64,000 bases of DNA from Gammaproteobacteria bacterium. Lineage in GTDB: Bacteria > Pseudomonadota > Gammaproteobacteria > Pseudomonadales > Azotimanducaceae. A model generated the notes under the pieces. The model saw only the letters and a list, made by a program, of their open reading frames with translations. It had not been told where the DNA came from and searched no databases. Made by a program: the position numbers and the translations under genes. Positions within the stretch are counted from its first letter, which is position 1. Each line of letters starts with the position of its first letter. The DNA lies in assembly GCA_009837185.1 (NCBI GenBank), contig VXUA01000014.1, positions 31,051-95,050 of the forward strand, in the 5' to 3' direction. Shown here in pieces: positions 9,127-18,889 of the stretch.

Positions 9127-10652
9127 AGTTACAAATTTCCGATGACTCATTCGCACGTGCAATGGGTTCAGAGAGTGTGGAATTCGCGTTTAAGACTCAT
9201 GGTGTCGAACCGACGCGCAACGGGTCGTTAGGACTTGCATGGCTTGAACCCATAGTTCAACTCCTTAACGGTGATCAAGAGATCGTATCTGAGTTCACGA
9301 ACGTAGGAGTAGAAGAGGTTCCAAAGATTGTGGCGAATTTACAGTCAATGCTCGATCAAGACAACGGAAACCCGAATGTGCAGGAGACGCATACCTCGGT
9401 GACTTCTACTCATCCGTTTTTGACGCAACAACACCGACTCGTCTTCGATCGTGCTGGTATTCGGCCACCACTTGAAATACCTCCATTCAAGCTCTTGGAA
9501 AACCTACTTGGTCAAGACCCTAATCAAATCATCGCTGGCATGGAAACTTCTGGACTACGCGGTCGTGGCGGAGCAGGCTTTCCAGCGTTCATCAAATGGC
9601 GTACTGTAGCGGATACTCCTGCGGACCAAAAATACATCGTTTGTAACGCAGATGAGGGTGATTCTGGAACTTTCTCTGATCGCATGCTCATGGAAGGTGA
9701 TCCCTTCAAACTCATTGAAGGAATGATTATTTCAGGTTACGCAACAGGTGCTACTCAGGGTTACATTTATCTGCGATCAGAATATCCCATCGCAAAGGAA
9801 TACCTTGATCAAGCACTAGAAAATGCTTACTCTGCTGGACTGCTCGGTAAGAACGTCTTGAACTCAGACTTTTCGTTCGATATCGACATGCTCATCGGAG
9901 CTGGAGCTTATATCTGTGGAGAAGAGACCTCGTTACTAGAGAGCTTGGAAGGTAAGCGTGGTCAAATAAAAGTAAAGCCTCCAGTACCCGCGATTGCAGG
10001 GCTCTTTGAAAAGCCCACCTTGGTACACAACGTCATCAGTCTCGCTTCGGTACCTGGAATATTTGAGATCGGTCCAGAGTCGTACGCAGAGTTGGGTGTC
10101 GGAAAATCCACAGGCACGATGCCTTTTCAATTGTCCGGAAACGTCAAGCACGGAGGTCTCATCGAACTACCTTTTGGTCCCACCGTGAATGAATTGATTT
10201 ACAATTATGGTAATGGAACACTTTCCGGTCGTCCGATCCGTACGGTGCAGATCGGCGGTCCACTAGGTGCCTATCTCTCGGAATCTGAGTTTGATACGCC
10301 GCTAACGTATGAAGCGATGGCTGAAATAGGTGCCGGTATCGGGCATGGCGGCTTGGTGGTATTCGACGACACCGTCAATTTGAAAGAACAGGCCGAGTAC
10401 GCGTTTGAGTTCTGCGAGATCGAATCTTGTGGAAAATGTACTCCTTGCCGCATTGGTTCTGTACGCGGAAAAGAAGCTTTGCGACAGTTTGATTCCAATA
10501 CTGTCGACGCTAGAACATTGGTGGTTATAGAAGATTTGTGTGAAGTTATGGAAAAAGCTAGCTTGTGCCAAATGGGTGGAATGACCCCTATTCCAGTACG
10601 TAGTGCTATCCAAAAATTTCCGGAGGACTTTATCTCGGAGCAAACAACATGA
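9123..10652 (+). CDS. fdsB: NAD-dependent formate dehydrogenase, beta subunit (NuoF-like)
   Basis: This 509-residue flavoprotein passes electrons from FdsA through FMN to NAD+. Residues 1-100 resemble a degenerate thioredoxin-like extension. The NADH/FMN site follows, with GLRGRGGAGFPAFIKW at 144-159 and the VCNADEGDSGTFSDR segment at 173-187. The C-terminal [4Fe-4S] site is C436, C439, C442 and C482 (ESCGKCTPCR). It sits between fdsG and fdsA with ATGA overlaps at both ends, the normal fds order. The enzyme is cytoplasmic. All motifs are complete and nothing suggests loss of function. Confidence 0.94.
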   Translation: MKLQISDDSFARAMGSESVEFAFKTHGVEPTRNGSLGLAWLEPIVQLLNGDQEIVSEFTNVGVEEVPKIVANLQSMLDQDNGNPNVQETHTSVTSTHPFLTQQHRLVFDRAGIRPPLEIPPFKLLENLLGQDPNQIIAGMETSGLRGRGGAGFPAFIKWRTVADTPADQKYIVCNADEGDSGTFSDRMLMEGDPFKLIEGMIISGYATGATQGYIYLRSEYPIAKEYLDQALENAYSAGLLGKNVLNSDFSFDIDMLIGAGAYICGEETSLLESLEGKRGQIKVKPPVPAIAGLFEKPTLVHNVISLASVPGIFEIGPESYAELGVGKSTGTMPFQLSGNVKHGGLIELPFGPTVNELIYNYGNGTLSGRPIRTVQIGGPLGAYLSESEFDTPLTYEAMAEIGAGIGHGGLVVFDDTVNLKEQAEYAFEFCEIESCGKCTPCRIGSVRGKEALRQFDSNTVDARTLVVIEDLCEVMEKASLCQMGGMTPIPVRSAIQKFPEDFISEQTT

Positions 10653-13492
10653 GACTCTTAGAAACGGATTACGGCACTCCTGCAATTCGTTCTAATGGCA
10701 AACCCGAGCAGAAAGTACCTGTCAGTATAGACGGGAATAACGTCTTGGTAGACGAAGGAACTTCGATTCTACGGGCATCCGTACTAGCTGGAATTCCTAT
10801 ACCGAAGCTGTGTGCGTCTGATAACTTGGAAGCGTTCGGATCTTGTAGATTGTGTTTGGTCGAAGTCGAAGGCAGAGGAAATCTCGTCGCGTCCTGCACC
10901 GAACCTGTTCGCGCGGACATGCGCGTTCGCACCCAAACACCACAACTAGAAAAGATTCGACGCGGTGTCATGGAACTCTACATATCCGACCATCCGTTAG
11001 ATTGCCTTACGTGTTCTGCTAACGGTGACTGTGAACTGCAGGACATGGCCGGCGCTGTTGGGTTGCGGGAAGTTCGGTATGCCGAAGGCGACAATCACTT
11101 GCTCGAAGAAGTTGACAGCTCAAATCCCTACTTCGCTTTTGACCCTTCGAAGTGTATCGTCTGTTCGCGCTGCGTTCGCGCATGCGAAGAAGTGCAAGGA
11201 ACATATGCTCTGACGATAGACGGCAGAAGTTTTGCTTCAAAAGTTGCGACCTCCGCTGATAACTTTTTCGACTCAGAGTGTGTGTCTTGTGGCGCGTGCG
11301 TGCAAACGTGCCCCACAGCAACGTTAATGGAAAAAACAGTAATCGAGCACGGCGTACCGGACCGTACGGTACTCACTACATGTGCCTATTGTGGCGTGGG
11401 ATGTTCCTTTAAGGCCGAAGTCAAAGGCGATCAAGTCGTACGCATGGTTCCCTACAAAGAAGGAAAGGCAAACCACGGGCATTCTTGCGTTAAAGGGCGA
11501 TTTGCTTGGGGCTATACCGCACATCCAGACCGAATCACCGAACCGATGATTCGAAATTCCATTGATGATCCATGGGAAGTCGTTGATTGGGATACAGCAA
11601 TTAAAGCCACTGCAAATCGGTTCAAAGCCATTCAGGCCAAACATGGTCGTAAATCAATCGGCGGAATCAGTTCGTCGAGAACTACCATTGAAGACATCTA
11701 CATAGTCCAAAAGCTCGTCCGGACCGCTTTTCACAATAACAACGTTGACACTTGTGCACGAGTATGCCATTCACCAACCGGTTATGGTTTGAAACAAACC
11801 TTCGGTACTTCCGCCGGTACCCAAAACTTTGACTCTGTTTTAGATGCCGATGTGATCATGCTTATTGGTGCTAACCCCACCGAAGGTCATCCTGTGTTTG
11901 CTTCTCAAATGAAACGTCGATTGCGTGAGGGTGCGGAAATCATCGTAATCGACCCAAGAAAAATTGACATTATCCGATCGCCGCACGTAGAAGCCGCAAT
12001 CCACCTTCCAATTCGTCCGGGGACAAACGTGCCCATTATTAATTCGATCGCCCATGTGGTCTTGAAGGAAGGATTAATGGACGAGGCTTACATAACAGAA
12101 AGATGTGATCTCGCATCCTATACCGAATGGCGTGATATGATTCTTCAGGACGAATATAACCCCGAAACTGTCGGTAACATCGCCGACGTAGATGCGGACT
12201 TGATTATCGAAGCAGCTCGACTGTACGCCAAGGCACGTAATTCGGCCATCTACTATGGATTAGGCGTGACCGAGCATAGCCAAGGTTCAACCATGGTAAT
12301 GGGCATGGCTAATCTAGCCATGGCTACAGGTAATGTCGGTCGTAGTGGCGTTGGTGTGAACCCGTTACGAGGTCAAAACAATGTCCAAGGTGCTGTAGAC
12401 GTAGGTTCGTTCCCACACGAACTACCAGGATACCAACAAATCATAGACGAAAAAGCTCGGGCGACGTTTGCGAAAGCGTGGGATGTGGAAATTGATCCTG
12501 AACCAGGTTATCGCATTCCAAATATGTTTGACGAAGCATGCGCGGGGAACTTCAAGGGCATGTTCATCCAGGGCGAAGATTTCATGCAATCCGACCCCAA
12601 CACCAAACATGTCGAAAAAGCCCTACGTTCAATGGATTGCGTGGTGGTACAAGATTTGTTCTTGACCGAGACAGCCAAACTTGCGCATGTATTCCTTCCC
12701 GGAACTTCGTTCTTAGAGAAGGACGGCGCCTTTATCAACGCAGAACGTCGTATCAATCGCGTTCGCCCTGTAATGCCACCCGTGACCGGTCGCGAAGAAT
12801 GGCAAGTGATTCAGCAGCTTGCCAACGAAATGGGCTACGCCATGAATTTCTCATCCGCTGCAGACATCATGGATGAACTTGCACAACTCGCACCCATGTT
12901 TGCAAACGTGTCTTTCGAATTTCTCGACAAAGTCAACAGCGTTCAATGGCCATGCAACGATGACGCACCTTTAGGCACAGAAATAATGCATATCGGTTCG
13001 TTCGTTCGCGGTAAAGGCAACTTTGTTCGAACTGATTACGAACCCACAAAAGAGCGTACGAATCGAAAGTTTCCATTGTTATTGACCACTGGTCGCAAGT
13101 TAGAACAGTACAACGTTGGTACACAAACCAGGCGAACTTCTAATAACATGTGGCTGGAGGATGATCGCTTGGAAATTCATCCAGCCGATGCTGAAAGCCG
13201 CGGTATTCGTACCGGGGACCTGCTCTCCATTCGCAGTCGTATGGGCGAAATCACACTCAAGGCTGAAGTTACTGACCGAGTAAATCCTGGTGTTGTTTAT
13301 ACAACCTTCCACCATCCTGCTACTGGCACCAATGTGATTACGACCGAATTGTCTGATTGGGCTACGAACTGTCCTGAGTACAAAGTAACAGCAGTCGAGG
13401 TCATGCCTGCGAATCACTTGTCTGATTGGTACGCTGAGTTTCACGAACAAGAAGCGCGACAACGCACGCTTCTACCAGCTGGCGGCGGGTAA
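10649..13492 (+). CDS. fdsA: NAD-dependent formate dehydrogenase, molybdenum catalytic alpha subunit
   Basis: This 947-residue subunit oxidises formate to CO2 at a bis-MGD molybdenum (or tungsten) centre. The N-terminus carries a complex-I-like cluster chain: [2Fe-2S] cysteines C55, C66, C69 and C83; a His-containing [4Fe-4S] site H115, C119, C122 and C128; and two ferredoxin clusters (C169/172/175/179 and C211/214/217/221). The cluster near the cofactor uses C245, C248, C252 and C280. The active site reads ARVCHSP, with C373 in the place of selenocysteine in E. coli FdhF and H374 next to it. No Sec codon is therefore needed. The C-terminal molybdopterin dinucleotide domain begins near residue 820. 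The ATGA overlap with fdsB indicates coupled translation. Confidence 0.95.
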   Translation: MRLLETDYGTPAIRSNGKPEQKVPVSIDGNNVLVDEGTSILRASVLAGIPIPKLCASDNLEAFGSCRLCLVEVEGRGNLVASCTEPVRADMRVRTQTPQLEKIRRGVMELYISDHPLDCLTCSANGDCELQDMAGAVGLREVRYAEGDNHLLEEVDSSNPYFAFDPSKCIVCSRCVRACEEVQGTYALTIDGRSFASKVATSADNFFDSECVSCGACVQTCPTATLMEKTVIEHGVPDRTVLTTCAYCGVGCSFKAEVKGDQVVRMVPYKEGKANHGHSCVKGRFAWGYTAHPDRITEPMIRNSIDDPWEVVDWDTAIKATANRFKAIQAKHGRKSIGGISSSRTTIEDIYIVQKLVRTAFHNNNVDTCARVCHSPTGYGLKQTFGTSAGTQNFDSVLDADVIMLIGANPTEGHPVFASQMKRRLREGAEIIVIDPRKIDIIRSPHVEAAIHLPIRPGTNVPIINSIAHVVLKEGLMDEAYITERCDLASYTEWRDMILQDEYNPETVGNIADVDADLIIEAARLYAKARNSAIYYGLGVTEHSQGSTMVMGMANLAMATGNVGRSGVGVNPLRGQNNVQGAVDVGSFPHELPGYQQIIDEKARATFAKAWDVEIDPEPGYRIPNMFDEACAGNFKGMFIQGEDFMQSDPNTKHVEKALRSMDCVVVQDLFLTETAKLAHVFLPGTSFLEKDGAFINAERRINRVRPVMPPVTGREEWQVIQQLANEMGYAMNFSSAADIMDELAQLAPMFANVSFEFLDKVNSVQWPCNDDAPLGTEIMHIGSFVRGKGNFVRTDYEPTKERTNRKFPLLLTTGRKLEQYNVGTQTRRTSNNMWLEDDRLEIHPADAESRGIRTGDLLSIRSRMGEITLKAEVTDRVNPGVVYTTFHHPATGTNVITTELSDWATNCPEYKVTAVEVMPANHLSDWYAEFHEQEARQRTLLPAGGG

Positions 13493-13513
13493 TACCGCAG
13501 GTAACCTCATTCC

Positions 13514-14323
13514 TTGCGGCATCGAGACTACCGCATACGTCGAGTAAATCATACCTCTGCGGTGTGTGAAGACTCTGTCTCCGTTGAAGAGCCACTAGAG
13601 TTTAAAGTCGAACACTGGGTCGCTGACTCATACCAGCTATATAGTCTTGCGGTCACAATGCGAACTCCAGGCGACGATGCCGATCTCGCCTGCGGTTTCT
13701 TGTTGAGCGAGGGAATCATTTCTGGTTTTTGCCAGATTGATGAAGTCCGCTCGGACGGACCAAATACCATTACCGTTCGTCTTGCCGAAGACGTCTATTT
13801 CGATCCCGAGTCTTTGCTTCGTCATTTCTACACCACGTCTAGTTGCGGAGTCTGCGGTAAGACCTCCCTAGCGGCGGTCAAAGTACATGTCGATAAGAAA
13901 CTAGTTTCAAATTTTTTCATTTCAGCAGATGTCTTGAAAGTTTTACCGACGCGATTGCAACAACATCAGAGTGAATTTCAAAAAACAGGTGGTCTTCACG
14001 CTAGTGCTCTCTTTAACGTTGACGGGCAAATCCAAGCACTTCGTGAAGATGTAGGACGTCACAATGCTCTTGATAAGCTAATCGGTTCGCTTCGAAACAC
14101 GAAAATTTATGAACCTCAAGATTGCGGGCTATTGTTGAGCGGACGTGCAAGTTTCGAACTCATGCAAAAAAGTGCTATCGCTGGATTTCCTTTAATCGCC
14201 TCCATTGGTCCTCCATCTTCCCTAGCTATCGACTTGGCACAAGAACAAGATATGACGCTCATCGGATTCTTACGTCCTAACGGTTTTAATGTGTACCACG
14301 GCTCCAGAGTAAGTGGCAATTAA
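13514..14323 (+). CDS. fdhD: Formate dehydrogenase accessory sulfurtransferase FdhD (FdsC)
   Basis: FdhD moves sulfur from IscS onto the molybdenum cofactor before it enters formate dehydrogenase. The CxxC sulfur-carrier site is C111/C114 in SSCGVCGK. The GGLHASALF and EDVGRHNALDKLIG segments typical of the family follow. The protein has 269 residues, normal length. The best start is TTG at 13514, preceded by AGGTAA about 9 bases upstream, since no ATG or GTG gives the full N-terminus. It lies 21 bases after fdsA and overlaps mobA by 11 bases, so the operon encodes the enzyme together with its maturation factors. fdsD, the small fifth gene in some fds operons, is not seen. Confidence 0.93.
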   Translation: MRHRDYRIRRVNHTSAVCEDSVSVEEPLEFKVEHWVADSYQLYSLAVTMRTPGDDADLACGFLLSEGIISGFCQIDEVRSDGPNTITVRLAEDVYFDPESLLRHFYTTSSCGVCGKTSLAAVKVHVDKKLVSNFFISADVLKVLPTRLQQHQSEFQKTGGLHASALFNVDGQIQALREDVGRHNALDKLIGSLRNTKIYEPQDCGLLLSGRASFELMQKSAIAGFPLIASIGPPSSLAIDLAQEQDMTLIGFLRPNGFNVYHGSRVSGN

Positions 14324-14909
14324 GCGTGAAGACATTACTGCAGTCGTCCTCTGCGGTGGACAGGGGGCGCGCTTGCACGGTCAAGACAAACCGCTGATTT
14401 CAGTGGAATCGCGCCGCATAATCGACTACATACTGGAGCGGCTTGAACCGCAAGTAGGACAAGTCTTCCTATCTTGTTCTCGAAATGTTGCACTCTACGA
14501 AGCGATCGGCCACCCAGTGGTCGTAGACAGTGAACCAGCAAGAGGACCACTTGCGGGTATTGTTGAAGCAATGCAGTCTATTACGTCGCCTTGGATGCTC
14601 GCCGTACCCGGAGACGTACCCTTCCTCCCCAATACATTGGTGAGTAGATTGAGCATCGATGCGGAACAACACGGCGTCGCCGTACCGATAGTTGATGGCC
14701 AAAGAGAAAACCTATTTCTCTTGGCAAATCTCGCTCGGCGGCAGGAGTTAGCTGAGTTTTACGAGGACGGGGGAATTGCCGTGAAATATTGGTTGGACCA
14801 GATTGCTATACAACCAACTGACCTATCAGATATAGCGTCATGCTTTCTGAACGTGAATACTCCGGCAAATCTGAATGAACTGAAACAAATCATTGAGTCA
14901 AGTGCATAA
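14313..14909 (+). CDS. mobA: Molybdenum cofactor guanylyltransferase
   Basis: MobA joins GMP to molybdopterin to make the guanine dinucleotide form that FdsA needs. The nucleotide-binding signature LCGGQGARLHGQDKPL lies at residues 13-28 and PGDVPFLP follows near residue 98; both are diagnostic. The protein has 198 residues, the usual length. The GTG start overlaps the end of fdhD, so translation is probably coupled. It is the last gene of the operon. About 200 bases of apparently empty sequence separate it from the STAS gene, with no clear terminator hairpin. Confidence 0.93.
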   Translation: MAIKREDITAVVLCGGQGARLHGQDKPLISVESRRIIDYILERLEPQVGQVFLSCSRNVALYEAIGHPVVVDSEPARGPLAGIVEAMQSITSPWMLAVPGDVPFLPNTLVSRLSIDAEQHGVAVPIVDGQRENLFLLANLARRQELAEFYEDGGIAVKYWLDQIAIQPTDLSDIASCFLNVNTPANLNELKQIIESSA

Positions 14910-15114
14910 TACCTTTATGTTTCGATTCACTGTGCAATCGTCGAGACGCTTGAATCAGACGCAGGAGTGAGCGCGGGTAACACGTAAACCGAGGGGTTAG
15001 TCACTTTGTTACCACAATATCTATAATTCCTTTCCTAAGTTCTGGGAAACACCCTTGCGCTTCGGCACGACTTTAAGTTTACATCGAAACATTTGACACT
15101 GTTGGAGAACTCAG

Positions 15115-15468
15115 ATTAACGCAACATCACTACAAATTGATTCGGCCCGAGAAGGAGAAGTATTAACCGTCTCGGTTACTGGAAGAATCGACGGTATGAC
15201 TGCCAGCGATTTTGAAAAAGAAATTCGAGAATTGTTTGTCGAAGACGACGATGGAGTTATTGTCGATTTAAGTGGCGTTACCTACCTCAGTAGTGCCGGG
15301 TTAAGATCCATGTTGTTGATTGCAAAGACTCTCAATAAGATGCAGTCAAAATTTGCCCTGTGCGCTGTTCCGAATACCATTCTGGAAATCATCAAAATTG
15401 CTGGGTTTGATCGAATCATTGATGTTGTACCCAGTCACGCGGACGCGCTAGCGAAGTTCGGGAACTAA
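15115..15468 (+). CDS. STAS-domain anti-anti-sigma factor (SpoIIAA/RsbV type), apparent ATT start
   Basis: STAS proteins bind an RsbW-like kinase when unphosphorylated and release its partner. The core VDLSGVTYLSSAGLRSMLL includes the phosphorylatable serine (Ser59/60 of the full form). The first ATG in frame, at 15196, would remove the first two beta strands (LQIDS...VLTVSVTGRIDG), which are plainly coded upstream. No ATG, GTG or TTG exists between that point and the upstream TGA. The codon ATT at 15115 has GGAG 7 bases before it and gives a 117-residue protein of normal length, so I take it as the start. It is convergent with the sensor kinase (stop codons overlap) and most likely partners the RsbW-like protein and PP2C phosphatase of that cluster. 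Confidence 0.85.
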   Translation: MNATSLQIDSAREGEVLTVSVTGRIDGMTASDFEKEIRELFVEDDDGVIVDLSGVTYLSSAGLRSMLLIAKTLNKMQSKFALCAVPNTILEIIKIAGFDRIIDVVPSHADALAKFGN

Positions 15469-17633
15469 ACTTCCATAAACATCGCCGGATCTTCCGGCAA
15501 ATCAATCACCATCTCAGTATATTCTCCATCCTCGGAGAATACCCTCATCTCGCCACCGTGCGTGCGCACAATATCGTTACACAGGGATAAGCCTAAGCCT
15601 GTACCTTGGTCCGTAGGTTTCGTAGTGAAGAAAGGATTAAAAATCTTTTCGATTGCATCCTGCGGAATACCAGTTCCGTTATCCTTGAAGGTGAGGATTA
15701 TTTGATCTCCCATTCTTTGTGTCTTGATGCTCAAAGTGGGGACATAATCTGAATTTGGGTCTTCTGCAAGCAGCGTTTTTAGCTTTTCGTTGCAAGCATA
15801 ACCAGAGTTGGCAACTAAGTTTATAAATAAACGTCCCATATCTTGTGGTACAACTTTCACGTCACCGACAGTGTTATCTAAGTCGTATTGAATGTCAAGC
15901 TGAAACTCGATGTCTTGAGCGCGAGCACTGTGAAAAGCTAAACGAGCATGTTCATCTAATAGTTCGTTGAGATCTGTTGGCTGAAATTCCTGTGTATCTC
16001 GGCCCATCTTCAACATGTCATCGATGATTCGATTCGCGCGTGTGGTGTGTTGCCTAATGCGCTTAAGATTGGAAACTAGATCTTCCGAAATTTCTTCTAT
16101 GAGTCCCATGTCCATCTCGGAACCGGGTGGATCTCGTTTATCAGGCTCAGAAATTTCTTCAATCATTTCTTCGAGTAGATCTTCAGAAGATTCAGAGAAG
16201 TTCTTGATGAAGTTCATGGGATTTCTGATTTCATGCGCTACTCCAGCAGTGAGTTCCCCCAGAGCTGCAAGCTTTTCACGCATGACGATCTGACCTTGAG
16301 CGTGTTTCAGTTCGACGTTCGCAGACTCGAGATCTTCATTTTTCTTCGATAGTTCCTCGGCGAGCGTTTCGACCAAATTCAATCTCTGGGCTTCTAAAGA
16401 ATTTCGGCGGAAGACTTCGAGAGCCTCTTGCATATCAGCGATTTCGTCCTTGCCGTCGACTTCGATCTTCTCTTCAAAATCACCCTTGGCCATTACACGC
16501 ATGTGTCGAGACAGAAGGTCTAAGCGTTTCAAAATCTTGGGATTGATATACGTAACAGCGATTAACACGGCTCCAACGGCAGTGATTACGACAAGTACTA
16601 CCAAGATGACTTGTCCTTGCGTGACGACATTAGCACTAGACGTGGTAGCAGTGTCAGCGTCAGTTTTAGCTTTGGTTACGACCTCCTCAATAGTGCTAAC
16701 AACTGACTCCCCTAATTCTCGATTGGACGTAAACAGGTTTTCAATCTGTACTTCGATTTGGATTAGTCGGGACTTTACCGGAAATATCCCTTCCTCGGAC
16801 AGGCCGACATCCAACAGAGTACCGAATATCGGTTCCACTTTCTCATATATCTTATCGTCTTCTAAGTACTTGAGAGCTCTGTGGATGCTGAATTCACTAG
16901 ATTCGAATTGATCTTTCAGCGTTTCGAGGTTTGGGGTATCGTTTACGTTCAACGCTTGTGATAGCAACTGTCCAGAAATGTTCGCATTCCGACGCAACTC
17001 AATGAGATATCGGTATCGATTAAACTCAGCCTGGTTAAAGTGTTCACTTCGTGCTACGGGTGCTTGACCCAACTCCGAGTACCCCATTGAGAAGAACAAA
17101 GTTTGTTCATCAATTTCAGTCGCCAAGTCTTGTCTTATCTTCTCTTCAATGTTGCCGAATTCATTGCTAAGTTCAGCCAACTTTTCATCAAAAGTAAACC
17201 GTTCTTCGACAAGATTCTCTACTGTGTCAATATTGGCGAGTAGAGCTTCGGCATTTGAATTCAACTCATCTTGACTTTCTTCACTCAAACCGATCCGTCC
17301 GACTTCACGCAAGTGATTGCGAAAGGTCTCTTGTTCCACGTCTATTTGAGACTTAAGTGTCTCTAACGCCTCTATATCCGAAACAGCAGTGAGACTCGGA
17401 ACTGCATTGACTATCTGTCCCCCCTCAAGCGATACGTTGAACGCAGATTCCATATTGGGCACAGCTTCTTCGTTAACGACCTTTTGAAATCGTTGAATAC
17501 TCTGAAAGTAGAAATTACTCACAAAGGTCGCAACGAGAGTCAGGAATACCGCCCCCAATAAGAGCGCTCCTAGACGGAAGGAAATCCGGGTCCAACGTCG
17601 TGGAGTTACGTCCGGTGTTGGTTGAGAAGTCAT
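15465..17633 (-). CDS. Membrane sensor histidine kinase with long periplasmic domain
   Basis: This 722-residue kinase has a membrane segment at about 20-42, a helical periplasmic domain to about 340, a second membrane segment at 341-362, then HAMP and a coiled coil. The dimerisation/phosphoacceptor domain carries H467 in GVAHEIRNP. The ATPase domain has an N-box (VNLVANSGYACNEKL), DNGTGIP and GTGLGLSLCNDIV. It would autophosphorylate and pass phosphate to a receiver, most simply the receiver-PP2C protein encoded upstream in the same gene run. It starts 5 bases after the periplasmic binding protein gene, so the two are co-translated. That suggests the binding protein reports a ligand to the periplasmic helical domain. 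Confidence 0.92.
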   Translation of the reverse strand: MTSQPTPDVTPRRWTRISFRLGALLLGAVFLTLVATFVSNFYFQSIQRFQKVVNEEAVPNMESAFNVSLEGGQIVNAVPSLTAVSDIEALETLKSQIDVEQETFRNHLREVGRIGLSEESQDELNSNAEALLANIDTVENLVEERFTFDEKLAELSNEFGNIEEKIRQDLATEIDEQTLFFSMGYSELGQAPVARSEHFNQAEFNRYRYLIELRRNANISGQLLSQALNVNDTPNLETLKDQFESSEFSIHRALKYLEDDKIYEKVEPIFGTLLDVGLSEEGIFPVKSRLIQIEVQIENLFTSNRELGESVVSTIEEVVTKAKTDADTATTSSANVVTQGQVILVVLVVITAVGAVLIAVTYINPKILKRLDLLSRHMRVMAKGDFEEKIEVDGKDEIADMQEALEVFRRNSLEAQRLNLVETLAEELSKKNEDLESANVELKHAQGQIVMREKLAALGELTAGVAHEIRNPMNFIKNFSESSEDLLEEMIEEISEPDKRDPPGSEMDMGLIEEISEDLVSNLKRIRQHTTRANRIIDDMLKMGRDTQEFQPTDLNELLDEHARLAFHSARAQDIEFQLDIQYDLDNTVGDVKVVPQDMGRLFINLVANSGYACNEKLKTLLAEDPNSDYVPTLSIKTQRMGDQIILTFKDNGTGIPQDAIEKIFNPFFTTKPTDQGTGLGLSLCNDIVRTHGGEMRVFSEDGEYTEMVIDLPEDPAMFMEV

Positions 17634-17638
17634 CGCCT

Positions 17639-18889
17639 CTAAGGCAGACTCATGTCCTGTATGGATTCAACATCGCGGCACGATCCATCTGCTGCCAACA
17701 CAGTGATGAATACGCTGTCTGAGCCCTGGTTATCATCACCAAAGTCAAGCAGATATCCCTCCAAATCAACGTTTTCAAGTGATCGGATCTCCTCTAAGAA
17801 AGACTCGCGCGTTACGTCTGCGCCCGCGCGTTCTAAACCCAACAACGCAAGTCGTCCAACAAGATAACCTTCGTATGAAAAGAACTCAGGCGAGAGATCT
17901 GGGTCGAGAGCCTTCAACGCGGCTTGATAGTTCTTGGTGATGTCTAGAGATTTGCTCATCGGAAATGGTACGACCTGAGTAACTAGTACACCTTCACTAC
18001 TAGAGCCCAGTTCTTCGGCTAGTGCATTGATATTTACAAACGAAATATTGACAAATATCGCATCCATTCCCACTTTCTTCGACCATTTAATGAATTCAGC
18101 CGAAGGTTCATAACTGCCTATCATGATGATAGCGTCAGGATCTGCTTCAGAAATGTCCAATACAGCAGTTCGTACGTCCAGAGTATTCCGTCGGTAATTT
18201 CCAGAACTGACGAATTCTAGACCACGTTTTTCCATCGCGGCCAGAGTACCGTTGTACCCCGCCCGTCCGTAGCTATCGTCTTGGTAAAAAATCGCGATCT
18301 TGTCGGTACCTACTTCCTGAGTAAGAAATTTCACCATTTCTTCGGTTTCTTGAGCGTACGACGCACGTAAATTTATCACTACATCTTGTTCTTCGCGTAA
18401 GAACGCTGCCCCAGTAAGCGGTCCGATGTATGGAACGTTGTGTTCTTGACAAAAGGGAACGGCCACACGAGATGTTGGAGTTCCGACCGCGCCGATAAGT
18501 GCAAACACCTGCTCTTCAAGGATGAGCTTTCTGGAGTTTTCAATGGTTAGTACCGGTTCATACCCATCGTCTAGGGTGATCAGTTCAATCATGCGCCCGT
18601 GAATTCCACCATTTTCATTCGCTTGTTGAAAGGCTGCTTGAAGTCCAAGACGCATGCCTACGCCAGATGCCGCGTTTCGTCCGGTCAACGCGCAGGACTG
18701 TCCAAACTTTACTCGATCTGGGTAGATACCCGGTGAACTACTTGCATCAACTGAGCTTTCGGTACTGGGAGTCGCTTGGTCTTCGACCTCAGTCTCTGAC
18801 TCTTGAGATTCAAGCTCTTGCGCTAGAACAAAAGCTCCGAAGCCTACAACAACACCGACAGCGACTAATCGGTGAAATATTTTTCTCAA
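17639..18889 (-). CDS. Periplasmic branched-chain amino acid-type binding protein (signalling role inferred)
   Basis: This 416-residue protein has a signal peptide (cleavage near FVLAQ) and a type I periplasmic binding fold of the Leu/Ile/Val family. Recognisable pieces are FGQSCALTGRNAASGVGM, the IHGRMIELITLDDGYEP stretch, and GAVGTPTSRVAVP in the hinge. There are no ABC transporter permease or ATPase genes nearby. It lies between an RsbW-like ATPase gene (4-base overlap) and a sensor kinase gene (5-base gap). The context suggests it is a ligand receptor for the kinase rather than a transport component. The ligand is unknown; amino acids, amides or small aromatic acids are usual for this family. 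Confidence 0.85.
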   Translation of the reverse strand: MRKIFHRLVAVGVVVGFGAFVLAQELESQESETEVEDQATPSTESSVDASSSPGIYPDRVKFGQSCALTGRNAASGVGMRLGLQAAFQQANENGGIHGRMIELITLDDGYEPVLTIENSRKLILEEQVFALIGAVGTPTSRVAVPFCQEHNVPYIGPLTGAAFLREEQDVVINLRASYAQETEEMVKFLTQEVGTDKIAIFYQDDSYGRAGYNGTLAAMEKRGLEFVSSGNYRRNTLDVRTAVLDISEADPDAIIMIGSYEPSAEFIKWSKKVGMDAIFVNISFVNINALAEELGSSSEGVLVTQVVPFPMSKSLDITKNYQAALKALDPDLSPEFFSYEGYLVGRLALLGLERAGADVTRESFLEEIRSLENVDLEGYLLDFGDDNQGSDSVFITVLAADGSCRDVESIQDMSLP

